Origin: an uncultured Clostridia bacterium
Lineage (GTDB): Bacteria; Bacillota; Clostridia; TANB77; CAG-508
NCBI GenBank assembly: GCA_934168305.1
Contig: CAKPNF010000008.1
Coordinates: 1 to 64,000, forward strand
Reading direction: 5' to 3'
DNA: 64,000 bases
A program made the position numbers and the translations under genes. The notes under the pieces were generated by a model that was given only the letters and a program-made list of their open reading frames with translations, searched no databases and was not told the DNA's origin. Positions 8,928 through 18,639 of the stretch are shown here, one piece after another; positions within the stretch are counted from its first letter, which is position 1; every line of letters starts with the position of its first letter.

Positions 8928-11012
8928 TTAAAAAGTTGTTGAAGACATACTACCCATTGTAGATGACATACTTGTAAGTCCTATAAATACTAATGGTATA
9001 ATTAAATATCCTACGAATAGGCAAACCATAGGAGCAAAACCAATTACTTTTCCTATCATAGCTTTTCTTGATATTAATCTTTCATTTGATTCTTTTCTCT
9101 TATCTCTATAATATTCTCTCTCTGAATCTAATTCATCAAATGCATCTTTAATTGGTATTTTTTCAACAGCCGCTTGCATACTTTCAACAATTCTTATTAA
9201 AGGCATATATGATATTTCATTTTTTAATTCTTCCAATGCCTCCCATGCACCAGCTTCATAGTTATTAACACATCTTGTAATCTGACTCTTGAATATATTT
9301 GAATATCTTTCTAGCCATTCAAGAATTATTTCAACATTAACTCTTTCTATCCTCATAAGCATAAGTATAATAGTCTGGAATTGCATTACTTCATCTTCCA
9401 TTTCTAATTTTCTCATTTTAGACTGGAACATTAAAATCCATATTTGAGACATATATCCTATTATTGCAAATACAAATGCTAATAAAAGTTCGAACCATTT
9501 AAAAGATTCACTATTTACAACTTTTAATTTATTGAATATTCTTTTTGCAGATTTTGTTATTTCCTCATCTTTAGCATCTTTATAATATTTTGATACTCTT
9601 AATGCTTTTTCAACATCATCTACAGTTGTATTAACTTTTCCTCTAAACATGTCTAAGAAAATATTATCTTGCTTTGTTAGTTCCATTGCCTTTTTTTCAT
9701 CTTTTGCAGACATTCCACTAATTAGATTGTAATCAGATGTTGGTTGAGTATATTCATAATTTATTGCTATTTGATGCAAATACATAAATACAAATATAGA
9801 AGCAACAAATGTAACAACAGCAATACAAATTCTATTTATATATACCCATTCCATTTTTAAAGGTGATGCTGCATCCTTAAGTAAGTCTTTTACCTTTTTA
9901 TATTCTTTTGTTCCATCTTTTGGCAAAAACAAATCTATTATCTTTCTTGCAAATTTATTTTTATATACTTTTTCTTGCCATGGATTTTCAATATTTTTTG
10001 TATTCATATTTACTGAACCATTATCTTTTAATTTTCTAACTAATACATAAGAGACAAAAGTTATTACTAAAATTAATATTTGAACTATCATTCCAGACTT
10101 TCCACAATACCAATTTCTAACAAAAGAAAAGTTTGAAATTGCCCAATTTTTTAATGGTTCCAATAGTAATACTGGTGCTATTGATATAAAAGATAAACTT
10201 CTAAACACATAATTTAATTTATCTCTTTTTAGTATTTCAATTTGCATTTCTTGTGTTATATTATCAACATTTTTTAAATATAATGATGCACCATCAACTT
10301 TTCTATCACCAAATTCTTTTGTTAAATATGATAGTCCTGCAAATTCTTTTAAGAAATTGTTTGGTGCTACATCATAATATTTTTCAAGTTCAGTTTCTGG
10401 ATCATCTGAAGTTAAAATATCATATATTTTCTCACCTTGTCTAGATATTTCTTTTTCATCATCTTGTGATACCTGATAAATAGCCTCTTCAACCATGTTA
10501 TATTCATGATATGCATGTCTAATTTCTGAAAAAAAGTCTAATTGTTGTATTAACAATGCATCATCTTTTTTATCAACTGAACTTTCTATTAATATATCTA
10601 CCATAAATAATTCAAATATTAACAATATGAACATTAGCAAATAGTTACTTTTTGTTAATAATATTGTAATAATGGCCAATGGAAGTAAAATCACAAGTGC
10701 TTTTGTAATTATTTTTGCTGAATCCCTTCTGGTTGCATATTCATCATCTATATTTAATATTTCAAGTCTTCTTCTTAATTTTAATATGTATCTTTTTATA
10801 AATGGAATTCTTGAATATGTAATATATAGTTTTTGATATAATATTTCCGCTGAAAAATTACTTGTTTTTGTTCCTTTTTGAAGTTTCTGTATTTTTTTAT
10901 ATTCAGATTTTTGCATTTTTTTTGTTAGTATGTAATATGCTATTCCAATCACAACTATTAATGCTACTGAAACTCCCATTATAATATATATCGTTTCATT
11001 TGACACTTGCAT
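8928..11012 (-). CDS. TadB/TadC-like inner-membrane platform protein
   Basis: The 694-residue multi-pass protein has an N-terminal helix (residues 8-28), hydrophobic pairs near residues 105-145 and 270-325, further helices near 390-415 and 510-535, and a C-terminal pair after the FDELDSEREYYRDKR segment. The size and two-block layout suggest that TadB-like and TadC-like type II secretion F domains are carried on one chain. Such proteins form the platform that the CpaF/TadA ATPase drives. It follows the ATPase gene by 17 nt and starts after GGAGGTGAG. Identification rests mainly on topology and context, since F-domain motifs are weak. Confidence 0.68.
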   Translation of the reverse strand: MQVSNETIYIIMGVSVALIVVIGIAYYILTKKMQKSEYKKIQKLQKGTKTSNFSAEILYQKLYITYSRIPFIKRYILKLRRRLEILNIDDEYATRRDSAKIITKALVILLPLAIITILLTKSNYLLMFILLIFELFMVDILIESSVDKKDDALLIQQLDFFSEIRHAYHEYNMVEEAIYQVSQDDEKEISRQGEKIYDILTSDDPETELEKYYDVAPNNFLKEFAGLSYLTKEFGDRKVDGASLYLKNVDNITQEMQIEILKRDKLNYVFRSLSFISIAPVLLLEPLKNWAISNFSFVRNWYCGKSGMIVQILILVITFVSYVLVRKLKDNGSVNMNTKNIENPWQEKVYKNKFARKIIDLFLPKDGTKEYKKVKDLLKDAASPLKMEWVYINRICIAVVTFVASIFVFMYLHQIAINYEYTQPTSDYNLISGMSAKDEKKAMELTKQDNIFLDMFRGKVNTTVDDVEKALRVSKYYKDAKDEEITKSAKRIFNKLKVVNSESFKWFELLLAFVFAIIGYMSQIWILMFQSKMRKLEMEDEVMQFQTIILMLMRIERVNVEIILEWLERYSNIFKSQITRCVNNYEAGAWEALEELKNEISYMPLIRIVESMQAAVEKIPIKDAFDELDSEREYYRDKRKESNERLISRKAMIGKVIGFAPMVCLFVGYLIIPLVFIGLTSMSSTMGSMSSTTF

Positions 11013-11029
11013 CTCACCTCCAACTTATT

Positions 11030-13006
11030 CTATATTTCTTGTTTCTTTGGTTTTCTACCCCTTTTTTTAGGTACATCTTCTTCTATATTTGTTGACACTA
11101 AAACAGATTCTTTAGTTTTTGATTTTTTCCAATGTTTTTCAACAAATCTATCAAAACCGTCTAAGTCTGTTTCGTCCATATTTTCCCTTATTCCAATTAA
11201 GTTTGCTTCTGTTATTGGATTTGTGATTATATACTCTCCATCTACATATTCAAGTATATTCCTATATGTATATAATTGTTTATCTGTAACTTTTTCAAAA
11301 TAATGTGTTGCATTATCAAAGAATTTATCAAATTTTCCTTCTAATGTTTTTTCATTTCTATGATCAAATGTATATTCATTTTTGTCTTCTATTGGTATAC
11401 ATTCTGTTATTCTTTCAACATATCTTTTTCCTCTAAAGTCTTTCTTTAAGTGGATATCAAAATTTAATACTTGTACAACTTGTTCTTCCGCTGTTTTTTC
11501 ATTTTTAAATACACCTGTTCTAAGCATTGAGTTTCTTAATGCTGTTACTAAATCTGGAAATGTTTTTGCATGGTGAGTAAATAATGTAAATTTAGATGCA
11601 ACCTGTGCTGCTTGTATCATCCAAGATGCTACGGGGTCTGTTGCAACCTCACCTATGATATTAACAGAACCATCTGTTTTCTTTTGAACATCTAGACCTT
11701 CTTGTCCAGATATTGTGTCTGTTTCACGGAATGTTAATATGTTTCTTGTTGGGTATATTTTTCTTAGATGTAACTCGAACGCTGTTTCTTGAACCCTTAT
11801 GTTCATTGTTTCATATATATTTTCTATCATACCCATAAGCATTGTTGTTTTACCACAACCTTGCTCACCAGTAATTGATATAATTCTTGCACCTTTTACC
11901 AAATATTTTAGTAATTCAATTGATTCATCACATCCAGGCTCTCCTTTGAACCATTGCTCTAATGTTGAACGTTTTACATCGAACTTTCTTACGAAGAATG
12001 CCCATGTTTCAGAGAAACTTGGTCTTACAACAACTACACGAGAACCATCTTTCATTTCATTGATTTTATAACCATTTGTGTCTGATAATTGTCCTGGATT
12101 ATTATATTTATAAATATTTTGGCACACTCTTTTTAATTCTGATTCTGTACCAAAGCTTAAAAATGCTAGACGAATTGATTTACCTTGGAAGAATATCCAA
12201 ATACTATCACACGCTCTTGGAACCTTATGTTCTGAAACTTGTGCTAAGTAATCAGAATCAGCTGTTTGTGCCACTTGGCTCATAAAGCTTTCTGGTAATC
12301 CAGATACACCACCAGATACACCATCAATATTCATATCTCTAATTTCATCAATACTACTATATCCTTTATAGTATTGATAAATTCTTTGTACAACTATTGA
12401 TAATTTATCTGAAAAATTCAACTGCAAATTTTCTTTTTCAAATATATCTTCAATCTCTTGTGATGTAATAACATATGATGGTTTTGTTTCACCTTCAATA
12501 TATTTTAGTTCAGCTAAATTATATTTTTTTATTATCTCTGTTAAAGCTTCATATCCAAAATCTTTTTTATACATATATATAAGAATATCAAATTTATCTT
12601 GTGCAGTTAATAAAGAAGGAATATCAAATGGTATTGCTTTTGATATATTTGCTTCATTTACTCCATATTCTTTTGATAATAAATCAAATATTAATTCTTT
12701 TACATATTTTTTATCATTAACATCTCCATATGTACAACCTTTTAATGCTTTCTTTAATTCATATTTTTTATTTTTTCTTCTCTTTAATTCTTCTTCTGAA
12801 AGACCTATATCATATAAATTTACCTTTGTTATTTCATCCAATCTTCTTTTAACAAACTCTTTCATTTTTTCAAGTGTATAAGTCTTATCATCTACATCAA
12901 TTGTTTTTTCTGTTGGTGCTTCACGTTTTTTTTGAATCACATAATACATTGCTGCACCTGCTATAATTAAAACAACTAAAATTAATAGTATATTTGTTAT
13001 AGTCAT
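11030..13006 (-). CDS. CpaF/TadA-type secretion ATPase with N-terminal membrane anchor
   Basis: This 658-residue ATPase powers assembly of Tad/type IV-like filaments. The Walker A motif GEQGCGKTT lies near residue 380, the Walker B-like stretch NIIGEVATD follows, then a His-rich segment (TLFTHHAKT) in place of the usual TTIHAN. The N-terminus carries a membrane helix (ILLILVVLIIAGAAMYYV), unusual because CpaF is normally peripheral. The C-terminus is basic (KKRGRKPKKQ). The family is clear from the P-loop domain, but divergence suggests a distinct subclass. It is the central gene of the operon, starting after GAGGAGG. Confidence 0.85.
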   Translation of the reverse strand: MTITNILLILVVLIIAGAAMYYVIQKKREAPTEKTIDVDDKTYTLEKMKEFVKRRLDEITKVNLYDIGLSEEELKRRKNKKYELKKALKGCTYGDVNDKKYVKELIFDLLSKEYGVNEANISKAIPFDIPSLLTAQDKFDILIYMYKKDFGYEALTEIIKKYNLAELKYIEGETKPSYVITSQEIEDIFEKENLQLNFSDKLSIVVQRIYQYYKGYSSIDEIRDMNIDGVSGGVSGLPESFMSQVAQTADSDYLAQVSEHKVPRACDSIWIFFQGKSIRLAFLSFGTESELKRVCQNIYKYNNPGQLSDTNGYKINEMKDGSRVVVVRPSFSETWAFFVRKFDVKRSTLEQWFKGEPGCDESIELLKYLVKGARIISITGEQGCGKTTMLMGMIENIYETMNIRVQETAFELHLRKIYPTRNILTFRETDTISGQEGLDVQKKTDGSVNIIGEVATDPVASWMIQAAQVASKFTLFTHHAKTFPDLVTALRNSMLRTGVFKNEKTAEEQVVQVLNFDIHLKKDFRGKRYVERITECIPIEDKNEYTFDHRNEKTLEGKFDKFFDNATHYFEKVTDKQLYTYRNILEYVDGEYIITNPITEANLIGIRENMDETDLDGFDRFVEKHWKKSKTKESVLVSTNIEEDVPKKRGRKPKKQEI

Positions 13007-13022
13007 TGATATCCTCCTCTCT

Positions 13023-13874
13023 TTATATTATTGTTTGTAATTCTTGAAGTCTATATATAATGTTTTCAGATGCTCTTTTTATTTCTTCTATAAAAATCGC
13101 ATTTCTATCTTCAGAATCTATTGTTTTTCTAAGGCTTAGAAACAAATCTGGTACTCCTGCTTCATTTGTTGCCTCAAAATAAAGTGTATTATATGGTATT
13201 GTTAATACCTGATTTTTTTCTTCTAAAAATCTTGTTATATTTTTTGAATTATATTTTGAATATTTATCATATTTTCCTACTAATATGAGTGATTTTGGTG
13301 ATTTTAACAATTCGCTTTTTTCTTTTTTTTCTTTTAATTTTTTCAAACTATTATAGTTTTGACTTGTATTTACTATTACCAAATCAGATTCATCTACTAT
13401 TTGTTGTCTTATTTGTTCATCAAGATTATTATCTAAATCTACAAAAACTTTATCATAATACATATTTGCTACATTTATTAAATCAACATATTCTTCCGCA
13501 ATTTCTTTTTCATTATTATTTTGATTTTCTTCTACCCCAAGAAGTATTTCAAGTCTATCTTTAAATACAACTCTAGTATAATTAGTTATCATTTCTGGTG
13601 TTAATTTATTACTTCTTGCAACTCTAACTAGTCCTTCTATTCCGTTTCCACCATCAATAAGAGATTTATTATTATTACCAAATATACCTAATCTAAATTT
13701 TTTTATCTCTTTATCTTCAAAAAAACAAGATTTCAATTTTCCCTCTTTATTGGTTGTTGATATAATCAATATCTTATTATTGTACTCAATTGCCATATGT
13801 GTAGCAATTGCAGCCAAAGACATTGTTTTTCCTGTTTCTTCTTTTACGCTATTAACAAATGTTATTACTGACAT
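13023..13874 (-). CDS. ParA/MinD-like protein with altered P-loop (CpaE/TadZ position)
   Basis: The 283-residue protein starts MSVITFVNSVKEETGKTMSL, which lines up with the deviant Walker A of MinD/ParA proteins (KGGxGKT) but has EE where the glycines belong. The remainder keeps the fold pattern: KVFVDLDNN as the switch II/Walker B-like strand and DLVIVNTSQNYNSLKKL. In Tad systems CpaE/TadZ proteins of this kind position the machinery at the pole. Nucleotide binding may be weakened here. It lies 2 nt from the upstream gene, which is a second protein of the same class. Confidence 0.66.
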   Translation of the reverse strand: MSVITFVNSVKEETGKTMSLAAIATHMAIEYNNKILIISTTNKEGKLKSCFFEDKEIKKFRLGIFGNNNKSLIDGGNGIEGLVRVARSNKLTPEMITNYTRVVFKDRLEILLGVEENQNNNEKEIAEEYVDLINVANMYYDKVFVDLDNNLDEQIRQQIVDESDLVIVNTSQNYNSLKKLKEKKEKSELLKSPKSLILVGKYDKYSKYNSKNITRFLEEKNQVLTIPYNTLYFEATNEAGVPDLFLSLRKTIDSEDRNAIFIEEIKRASENIIYRLQELQTII

Positions 13875-13876
13875 TG

Positions 13877-14569
13877 TTATACTCCTCTTTCTATTATTTT
13901 GATAGCTTTTCTTATGTCTGAATCATTTCTTTGGTTTAAAATTTGTTGTACTATAAATCCTATATTGTCTTTATATTGTACGCTTAACCTTTTAAATTTA
14001 ATCTTTTGTACTCTTTGGTTTTCTGTTATAACGCTTAAATCACCGTTTTCTATTGGAAAATATATTCTTTCTTCATCCCATGTAATTTTGCATCCTAATG
14101 AAAGAAAATTTAAATAATCGTCTTCTTCCTTAAGCATTTCTTTTGCAAATAATATTTTTGTCAAATTTAATTTATTTTTTAGGTTTTGTAATATTTCTAT
14201 TCCTTTTTTTAAAGAAAATATATCAAATGATGTTACAAAATAATTTTTGTCTGATGTACTAAGTTCAAGTTTTTCTATTCTTTCTTCAGTATCACAATCA
14301 ATTAATACAATATCATATGGTAATTCTCCAACTATTCCATCATATTGTTTTATTTCTTCTAGACTATTAAATCCTATCGCTACATCTATATCCTCAAAAG
14401 AAGTTATATATGATACTGTAGGATTTATTGATGGTACTACATATCTGGCTTTTTGATTTATTGTTGAATCTATTATTAATACTCTGTTTTTCATGACTGT
14501 TAGTATTTTAGCTATATTTAATAACATATCTGTTTTATCATAAGCGCCTATAAATCCTATTTTTTTCAT
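13877..14569 (-). CDS. Second ParA/MinD-like protein lacking a P-loop lysine
   Basis: This 230-residue protein begins MKKIGFIGAYDKTDMLLNIA. The fold pattern of a ParA/MinD protein is visible (NRVLIIDSTI, then PYDIVLIDCDTEE), but the nucleotide loop reads GAYDKTD rather than KGGxGKT. It is probably a pseudo-ATPase that pairs with the neighbour. The start chosen is ATG 14569, which has AAAGGAAGG at the right distance; an upstream ATG at 14587 has none. Confidence 0.6.
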   Translation of the reverse strand: MKKIGFIGAYDKTDMLLNIAKILTVMKNRVLIIDSTINQKARYVVPSINPTVSYITSFEDIDVAIGFNSLEEIKQYDGIVGELPYDIVLIDCDTEERIEKLELSTSDKNYFVTSFDIFSLKKGIEILQNLKNKLNLTKILFAKEMLKEEDDYLNFLSLGCKITWDEERIYFPIENGDLSVITENQRVQKIKFKRLSVQYKDNIGFIVQQILNQRNDSDIRKAIKIIERGV

Positions 14570-14613
14570 ATATAACCTTCCTTTCATTTATTTTTCATTT
14601 GTATCAGTCTTTA

Positions 14614-15699
14614 TTATTCTCCCCCTAAAGATTGTAAATATTCTTTTCTATTTTCTTTAGAATTTGTTATGCTTTCCTCAACTTTTGTTTTTAAGTTTTC
14701 TTCTCCCTCTTGTCCATTACTATTAATTGTAGGATTTATAACATTATTTCTTACATTTCCTTGATTAGCATTATATCTTGAAATTAATGTGTTTTTTGCT
14801 ACTTGCACTATATTAGGGTTATTACTTATTAATTGCATAACTTCTCCTGTTGGAACATATGTTGGTGTTGCTGCACTTTGTATTCCTGCTTCTGTATATG
14901 TTGTTACATATAATTTAGACCCTTGCATTTTATATGCTTCAACTATAGCATTATTCATAGTTATAATTTCATCTTCTGTTAATTTTATCCAAATAGTATC
15001 GTCTACGTCAACACCATTAACTTGTGGTATTTCTACTTGTTTTTTTGAAACAACTATATAATCTTGTCCTGATGGCAAAGATAATCTTACATCAACATAT
15101 TCTCCTGTTTCTAATTGAGTTGGTAATACTAACATATTATATTCTTGTTTTCTTAAATCATCTGTTGTTTTTTCATTTGATTTTGAAATAACATCAATTG
15201 TCATTACAGAATTTTTATTTAAATTTACTTTAGCTATTATAGGATCTTCTGAAAGTTCTAGATATTCTTTATCACCATTTCTTTCTATGTAGTAACTTCC
15301 TGTTTCACTTTCTGTTTTTATTTCATATTTAGTTCCATTTTTAGATAGATATAATGTTGCTACATTATTTTTGTATTCTGTTATTACTTCATTTCCTTCT
15401 TTATCAGATAATGAATAATTTGACAAAATTGACATATCACCTATCGCATTACTTGGCACTAAAGTTTTGTTTGTAACCTGTTGTTTCAACATGTCTGTTG
15501 TTATAACTTGACCAGATATTACATCTTGTGATAATACCCATACTTTTACACTATTTGCCTGTTCTTCTGCTTCTTTTTCTTTATAATTTTTTAATTGTAG
15601 AATTAAAAGTGCTATTAATATTCCTGCTAATACTAAAGTAACTAATACTCCTAATAAAAATGAATTTCTTGCTTTTCTTTGCATTGGATTTGTTGCCAT
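14614..15699 (-). CDS. CpaB-like SAF-domain protein, first gene of the pilus operon
   Basis: The 361-residue protein has a cytoplasmic start (MATNPMQRKARNS), one membrane helix (FLLGVLVTLVLAGILIALLIL) and an outer SAF-type domain (VWVLSQDVISGQVITTDML). This matches CpaB/RcpC, which in Gram-negative Tad systems supports the secretin; a Gram-positive cell has no secretin, so here it presumably acts at the membrane-wall interface. AAGGAGG precedes ATG. It is the first gene of a roughly 12-kb leftward run. Confidence 0.72.
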   Translation of the reverse strand: MATNPMQRKARNSFLLGVLVTLVLAGILIALLILQLKNYKEKEAEEQANSVKVWVLSQDVISGQVITTDMLKQQVTNKTLVPSNAIGDMSILSNYSLSDKEGNEVITEYKNNVATLYLSKNGTKYEIKTESETGSYYIERNGDKEYLELSEDPIIAKVNLNKNSVMTIDVISKSNEKTTDDLRKQEYNMLVLPTQLETGEYVDVRLSLPSGQDYIVVSKKQVEIPQVNGVDVDDTIWIKLTEDEIITMNNAIVEAYKMQGSKLYVTTYTEAGIQSAATPTYVPTGEVMQLISNNPNIVQVAKNTLISRYNANQGNVRNNVINPTINSNGQEGEENLKTKVEESITNSKENRKEYLQSLGGE

Positions 15700-15853
15700 T
15701 ACAAATTCCTCCTTTTTTTATAACCTCTTACTACATTTTACATCAAATTGGTACTGAAATCAACAAAATAGTTCTTTGTAATTAAAAGTTAATATGGTTG
15801 TAATATTTCTGTAATATAACATTAAATTTTAATGTTCAACCCCATTTTATTTT

Positions 15854-16724
15854 CTAGCAATACCTTTCAATTGCTTTCTTTACACCCTCATTATTATTGT
15901 CATCTGTAACATAATCAGCTATTTCTTTAATTACAGGTGTACTCTGTCCCATAGCCACTCCAATTCCGGCATTTTCTATCATTTTTTTGTCATTTATATT
16001 GTCTCCGTATAGCTATAACTTCTTCTTTATTTATATTCAATCTGTCAATTAAATATTTTATCGCATTCCATTTATCTACATCTTTTAGAGAAATTTCGGT
16101 ATAATAGTATTCTATATTAATGTCTTCTGTTCCTTGTTTTATCGTTTTTCTTGACATATGTCCAACATCCAAAACATCAATATTTGATATTTCTCTTAGT
16201 TTTCTAATAATTGAATTAAATATAGTTTTACTTTCATCACATATTGTAACTTTTAAAAATTTTTCATTTTGTGAATTTTGTATATATTTTTTCATGTCAT
16301 CTACAATTGTTATATTTGTTTTATTTTTCTCTTCTTTTTTTAAATTCTCTTTATAATAGTATAAAACATTGTACTCTAATTTTTTTGCTAATATTGTTTC
16401 TTCTGTATATATATTGTATGAGATACTATTATTTTCACATATTTCTATTATTTCTAAAATTTTTTGTTTATCTAAAAATTTTTCGTATATTATTTCACCT
16501 TTTTTTATATCATAAATTAAAGAACCATTCCCAGCTATAAAATAATTTTCTGATTTAATTTCTTTTGCTATTGTTTTTATAGAATCAATTGGTCTTCCAG
16601 ATGCTATTATTATATCAGTTCCCTTTTCTATTGTTTCTTTTATAGTATTCTTCGTTTCTTCTGTTACAATACCATATTTATTTAACATTGTTCCGTCCAA
16701 ATCAATTGCAATTAATTTATACAT
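15854..16724 (-). CDS. Cof-type HAD phosphatase, read across a CGG +1 frameshift
   Basis: A HAD-superfamily IIB hydrolase, usually acting on sugar phosphates or flavin-like substrates. Motif I is DLDGTM at residues 8-13 and motif II is IIASGRP. The zero frame meets an in-frame CGG at 16005-16007 (codon 240) and stops five codons later, before motif IV. Skipping the C restores the metal-binding motif GDNINDKKM, then NAGIGVAMGQ and a normal end at 15854, giving 289 residues, a typical length for the family. The Gly of motif IV is the recoded position. It starts after GAGGAGG, is monocistronic and lies upstream of the pilus operon. A real pseudogene would also fit, but nine other sites share the pattern. 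Confidence 0.82.
16004..16007 (-). other. CGG +1 frameshift site 2 (ATA C GGA)
   Basis: The zero frame reads GCT ATA CGG AGA CAA TAT AAA TGA. Skipping C gives ATA GGA GAC AAT ATA AAT GAC, the conserved HAD motif IV. Confidence 0.82.
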
Positions 16725-16929
16725 TTATATTTCCTCCTCTTTTGTCCATACTTAACATTTTTTATTATAGCTCTGCCATTTATATCATAAATACATATTT
16801 TTTTCAATTTCATTTTTAAATTTTTTTGAAAATATTTCCTGTTTAATATTTCTAAAATTGCAAATGATAGTATTAGAAAAAGCAAATGTTTTTTTCTAGA
16901 AATGTATATTTGCAGGAGGTGAATTTATT

Positions 16930-17127
16930 ATGGCAAACAATTCAAACAAAAAATTAGTTCCAGAAGCTATGACAGCTTTAGACAAATTCAAATATGAAGT
17001 TGCTAGTGAAGTTGGTGTTAATTTAAAAGATGGATACAACGGTGATATTTCTGCTAGAGATGCTGGTAGAATAGGTGGTAACATGGTTAAAAAAATGATC
17101 CAACAAGTTGAAAATAACATGAAATAG
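16930..17127 (+). CDS. Alpha/beta-type small acid-soluble spore protein
   Basis: The 65-residue protein coats and protects DNA in the dormant forespore. It has both hallmark blocks: KYEVASEVGVNLKDGYNGDI around the GPR protease site and SARDAGRIGGNMVKKMI near the C-terminus. Expression should be sigma-G dependent in the forespore, although I could not assign a promoter with confidence. The start follows GGAGGTGAA. It is monocistronic and ends before a bidirectional terminator shared with hpf. Confidence 0.95.
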   Translation: MANNSNKKLVPEAMTALDKFKYEVASEVGVNLKDGYNGDISARDAGRIGGNMVKKMIQQVENNMK

Positions 17128-17221
17128 TTTTATTTTCAAATAGTATCATTTTTTGATATACTGACAGAAATTAATTACCCAATGATTGAGGGTAGGAAGT
17201 TATGTTTTGTTTTTACATAAG

Positions 17222-17252
17222 TAAAGGCAGGATATGATTTCCTGCCTTTTAT
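17222..17252. terminator. Bidirectional terminator between the spore protein gene and hpf
   Basis: A 10-11 bp stem (AAAGGCAGGA / TCCTGCCTTT) has T-runs on both outward sides. Confidence 0.85.
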
Positions 17253-17268
17253 TTTTAATTATTTATTT

Positions 17269-17796
17269 TTAAGCTTCTGGTTCTACTAAACCATAATTCT
17301 TTCCATCTTTTAATTTATGTATAACATTTACTTTTCCTGTTTCAACATTAATAAATGTTAAGAAATTATGTGTTGGATGAGCTTGTAATTCCAAAACTGC
17401 ATCTTCTGGAGTAATTGGTTTTACTTCATAATAAGAAGTTTTTATAATTTCATTTGCTATTTCTGCAACATGGTCTTTTTCAACTTCCATTGTTTTAATG
17501 CTTGCATCTTTCATCATTTTTTCTTTTTTAGTTTTTGCTTTTCTTATTTGTCCTTCTAATATGTCTATATCTTTATCAATAGATGCATACATATCCTTAT
17601 CTTCTGTTACAGCTCTAAATTTTTCTCCATTTGCTAATACACAAATTTCAGCTGTTTGTACATTTTTTTCTGCTTTTAAAGTAACGTCTGCTTCGGCATC
17701 TTCAAAATATTTTTCGATTCTGTCTAATTTTTTTTCTACATAATCGTTTATTGCTTCTGTTATCTTTAGTTCTTTTCCTATAATTTTTACTTTCAT
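17269..17796 (-). CDS. hpf: Ribosome hibernation promoting factor, long form
   Basis: Long HPF pairs 70S ribosomes into inactive 100S dimers in stationary phase. The 175-residue protein has the N-terminal S30AE domain (MKVKIIGKELKITEAINDYV to about residue 100) and the C-terminal dimerisation domain (YYEVKPITPEDAVLELQAH), so it is the long form typical of Bacillota. It is monocistronic, with a GGGAGCG-type site before the start. Confidence 0.94.
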   Translation of the reverse strand: MKVKIIGKELKITEAINDYVEKKLDRIEKYFEDAEADVTLKAEKNVQTAEICVLANGEKFRAVTEDKDMYASIDKDIDILEGQIRKAKTKKEKMMKDASIKTMEVEKDHVAEIANEIIKTSYYEVKPITPEDAVLELQAHPTHNFLTFINVETGKVNVIHKLKDGKNYGLVEPEA

Positions 17797-17870
17797 AAAA
17801 ATCGCTCCCTTCTTTTTTACTTTTGCCTAACTTTATTATATATTTTATTATTATTTTTTGCAAGCATTTT

Positions 17871-18599
17871 TTAAAACAAATCTTCTAACTTGTATTCTTT
17901 TTCCAATTTTTCATTAAAATAAATCTTAGTTATCAACTCAAATTCTTTTAAGCTTTCATCTTTTAAGTTAAATGAAAATAATTTTTTGGGTGGTGCAGAA
18001 ATAGTATATAGAATTGCACTTTTAGTGCTTTCGCTCATATCAATAGCTGATTTATCTTGTCTTCCACATGTTTCGCATTTAAAGCCATTATCTTTTATAC
18101 TAAATTTAGTTAGATTTTCTTTTTCATTACAACTTGTACATTTTAAAACCCTTGGTGTAAAACCCAAAATACATAAAAGTCTAAGTTTAAACACCCCAAG
18201 TACAAAATCTTTATCTCTATCTGTTTCAGATATTGTGTACAATGTATTTAAAAATAGTTGTAAAATTTTGTAACAGTTTTCGTTCTCTTCTGTTACATCT
18301 TGTATTATTTTATTTATATGTATGGCATATTTTAACTTGTCTAAGTCTGTTCGTAAATTATAAAAAAATTCTATAGTCTCACATGAATTTATATGATATG
18401 TATTAGTTCCTTTATACATTAAGTATTCTCCAAAGCAAAATAATTGTGTACCTGCTAAAAGAGCACTTTGTTGTCTTCGTGCTCCTTTTGCTACACAAGA
18501 TATTTTTCCATAATTAGGTGTTAATATTGTAAGCATTTTATCATAATCACCCATATTATTTTCTGCAATTACTATTCCATTTAATTTTATATTCGCCAT
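17871..18599 (-). CDS. recO: DNA repair protein RecO
   Basis: RecO works with RecF and RecR to load RecA onto SSB-coated single-stranded DNA. The 242-residue protein has the N-terminal OB fold (GIVIAENNMGDYDKMLTILT, GKISCVAKGARRQ) and a C4 zinc site (CTSCNE and CETCGR near residues 160-180). The yqzL-like gene and era lie upstream in the same direction, the usual Bacillota order. Confidence 0.94.
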   Translation of the reverse strand: MANIKLNGIVIAENNMGDYDKMLTILTPNYGKISCVAKGARRQQSALLAGTQLFCFGEYLMYKGTNTYHINSCETIEFFYNLRTDLDKLKYAIHINKIIQDVTEENENCYKILQLFLNTLYTISETDRDKDFVLGVFKLRLLCILGFTPRVLKCTSCNEKENLTKFSIKDNGFKCETCGRQDKSAIDMSESTKSAILYTISAPPKKLFSFNLKDESLKEFELITKIYFNEKLEKEYKLEDLF

Positions 18600-18639
18600 T
18601 TTGTTATTTCCTTTTAATTTTCTAGTTTATGTTATGATT

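Noticed and set aside
15990..16724. HAD phosphatase as a simple pseudogene
   Set aside because: Only one change is present, at a CGG, and the restored sequence has all motifs. The same change recurs in nine other places.
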